Source of the DNA: CAIVAT01 sp037128705
Lineage (GTDB): Bacteria; Bacteroidota; Bacteroidia; Bacteroidales; FEN-979
Assembly (NCBI GenBank): GCA_037128705.1
Contig: JBAXVX010000048.1
Span: 1 to 16,853, forward strand
DNA: 16,853 nt
Direction of reading: 5' to 3'
This document shows, piece by piece, positions 15,460 to 16,853 of the stretch (its first letter is position 1; the number at the start of each line of letters is the position of its first letter). The notes under the pieces are model-generated. The model was not told the DNA's origin. It made no database searches and was given only the letters and a program-made list of their open reading frames with translations. Both the position numbers and the translations under genes were made by a program.

Positions 15460-15494
15460 CGAAAAAAATCGTAAATCGTAAATCGTAAATTGTA
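15436..15494 (+). repeat. Composite 7-bp repeat array at the HsdR_N / MgtC-like gene junction
   Basis: Two parts. GTGAC occurs at 15436, 15443 and 15456; the first two are in 7-bp register and are the reverse complement form of the GTCACGC unit found in purL. Next come AATCGTA at 15467, 15474 and 15481 and AATTGTA at 15488, again in exact 7-bp register. The HsdR_N stop codon (15457-15459) lies in the third GTGAC, and the final A of the last unit (15494) is the A of the next gene's ATG. Confidence 0.85.
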
Positions 15495-16765
15495 TGGAAC
15501 TCATCGGAACCATCCCCAAGACACTCGTAAATTTCGTGCTGGTCACCCTGTTTTCGCTGTTGATCGGATTATCGCAACGCCGGCTTCACAGCCTGGCGCA
15601 TGAAAGTGACCATACCTTTGGCACCGACAGGACCTTTACTTTTATCGGGATCCTGGGATTTATCCTTGGATTGTTTGACAGTCCTTCGGGGTATCTTTTT
15701 GCAGGTGGCGGATTGGTCCTGGCCATCTTTCTGGCCATCTCCTATTTTTTTCATATCCGCGATTTTAAGGATTATGGCATCACGACCATATTGGTGGCTT
15801 TGTTAACTTATTGTCTGGGTCCCCTTATCATCACCCAGCCATTGTGGCTGGTTCTCCTCATCGTGGTAACGGTTTTGATACTTACCGAACTGAAGGAGAC
15901 TTTCTCCTCCATTTCGCAGAAATTCGATCGCTATGAATTCATCACCCTGGCAAAGTTTCTTATCATTGCCGGTGTTATCCTGCCCATCCTGCCCGATGGT
16001 CCGATTGTCACTGGATTGAGCCTGACTCCCTATAAAATCTGGCTGGCGGTAGTCGTCATTTCATCGATCTCCTACTTCAGTTACCTGCTGAAGAAATTTG
16101 TTTTTCCAAAATCGAGCATCATCCTGTCGGGGATACTTGGAGGCCTCTATTCCAGTACAGCCACCACCATCATCCTTGCAAAAAAAAGCAAAAAAGAGCC
16201 GCAGTACCTGAATCAGTACATGTCGGGAATTATCTTCGCCACAGCCCTGATGTACCTGCGCGTACTGATATTGATCCTGATCTTCAGTCCTCAGCTTTTT
16301 GCTCATGTGTGGCCCTATTTCATGAGCCTGTTTGTTTTAACCGTGCTCATCGGGCTGTTCGTATTGCTCTACAAGAATCGGGTGGTCAGCACCTGTGACG
16401 ATCAACTCCAGGTTGATAAAAACCCGCTGGAGTTCAAAGTTGCGCTGATCTTTACGGCCCTTTATGTTGCATTCACCTTTATTACATACCGGGTCCTTTT
16501 GCAATTCGGCACTCCTGGGTTAAATGTACTTTCCTATATCGTAGGACTTACCGATATCGATCCCTTTTTAATCAATTTATTCCAGGGGAAATATGCGGTA
16601 ACCATCGATGTGGTGGCGATGGCTACCTTCCAGGCCATCATCAGCAACAACGCCCTGAAAATGGTCTACGGATGCTTTTTTGCGGGGAAAGGTGCGCGGA
16701 TCTATCTGATTTCGGGTTTTCTTCTTATCATTGCATTCACGATTGGGGTTCTGTTCCTAGTGTAG
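15494..16765 (+). CDS. MgtC/SapB-like, DUF4010 integral membrane protein
   Basis: A 423-residue inner-membrane protein with many hydrophobic segments across its length (around ten or more). The N-terminal part resembles the MgtC/SapB fold: VLVTLFSLLIGLSQRR (helix 1, about 15-30) and the DRTFTFIGILGFILG segment (about 45-60), corresponding to the Arg-containing motif of MgtC. The C-terminal half matches DUF4010, including GILGGLYSSTATTIILAKKSK (about 213-233). MgtC proteins modulate P-type ATPase or ATP synthase function and magnesium homeostasis; two-domain MgtC-DUF4010 proteins are uncharacterised as far as I know and may transport something. There is no Shine-Dalgarno site, and the start codon abuts a 7-bp repeat array. 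No terminator or further gene is evident in the remaining 88 bp. Confidence 0.85.
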   Translation: MELIGTIPKTLVNFVLVTLFSLLIGLSQRRLHSLAHESDHTFGTDRTFTFIGILGFILGLFDSPSGYLFAGGGLVLAIFLAISYFFHIRDFKDYGITTILVALLTYCLGPLIITQPLWLVLLIVVTVLILTELKETFSSISQKFDRYEFITLAKFLIIAGVILPILPDGPIVTGLSLTPYKIWLAVVVISSISYFSYLLKKFVFPKSSIILSGILGGLYSSTATTIILAKKSKKEPQYLNQYMSGIIFATALMYLRVLILILIFSPQLFAHVWPYFMSLFVLTVLIGLFVLLYKNRVVSTCDDQLQVDKNPLEFKVALIFTALYVAFTFITYRVLLQFGTPGLNVLSYIVGLTDIDPFLINLFQGKYAVTIDVVAMATFQAIISNNALKMVYGCFFAGKGARIYLISGFLLIIAFTIGVLFLV

Positions 16766-16853
16766 AAATCAACTATGGCTGATCAATTTACGGTTGTCAA
16801 TAATTCTACTTTGGTAAATTGAATCGTTGTAAGAAAAGTGTTAATAATTGAGG

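Noticed and set aside
15166..15546. 126-codon minus-strand frame across the HsdR_N / MgtC junction
   Set aside because: It is antisense to two supported genes, and its middle is translated heptad repeat (FTIYDLRF, VTRH), a common source of false proteins.
16775..16822. 15-codon open frame after the MgtC-like gene
   Set aside because: Very short, with no ribosome-binding site, promoter or recognisable family; expected by chance.

Overview
The window looks like a chromosomal segment of a Bacteroidota member, most likely class Bacteroidia. The evidence is a protease with a C-terminal type IX secretion (Por) sorting domain, several TAnnTTTG promoter boxes typical of the phylum, the near absence of Shine-Dalgarno sites, and gene types (large single-chain PurL, short AMP nucleosidase, stand-alone HsdR_N protein) that I recognise from Bacteroidales. 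GC is moderate throughout, except for a visibly AT-rich first ~350 bp. I cannot name a genus.

Layout. Bases 1-369 hold a minus-strand DUF4160 gene with a good promoter and the first seven codons of a partner gene overlapping it by ATGA. Bases 370-600 carry no gene, but contain an inverted repeat and three copies of a GTGGTCA-type repeat that resembles one end of an IS21-family element. A self-contained tRNA-Pro(GGG) unit on the minus strand (promoter, tRNA, terminator) occupies 648-832. Bases 889-3777 encode a secreted C10 (streptopain-like) cysteine protease fused to an Asp-box propeller, an FN3 domain and a T9SS sorting domain.

A terminator and a promoter lie back to back before trxB (thioredoxin reductase), which is followed by purL (FGAM synthase) and an SDR oxidoreductase. 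The last two overlap by ATGA. Two tandem acyl-CoA synthetase paralogues follow. Convergent to them is an amn-holA pair on the minus strand (nucleotidase-type phosphorylase fold enzyme and DNA polymerase III delta), which is divergent from a small HsdR_N nuclease-fold protein and an MgtC/DUF4010 membrane protein.

Most genes are housekeeping: thiol redox, purine synthesis and salvage, fatty acid activation, replication. The most unusual feature is a set of three short arrays that differ in sequence but share an exact 7-bp period. One fills the trxB-purL spacer to within 2 bp of the purL start. One lies in frame inside purL and adds about 21 residues. One runs into the start codon of the MgtC-like gene, while an inverted form of the purL unit supplies the last codons and stop of the HsdR_N gene. 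I see no CRISPR array, complete transposase, rRNA or prophage.
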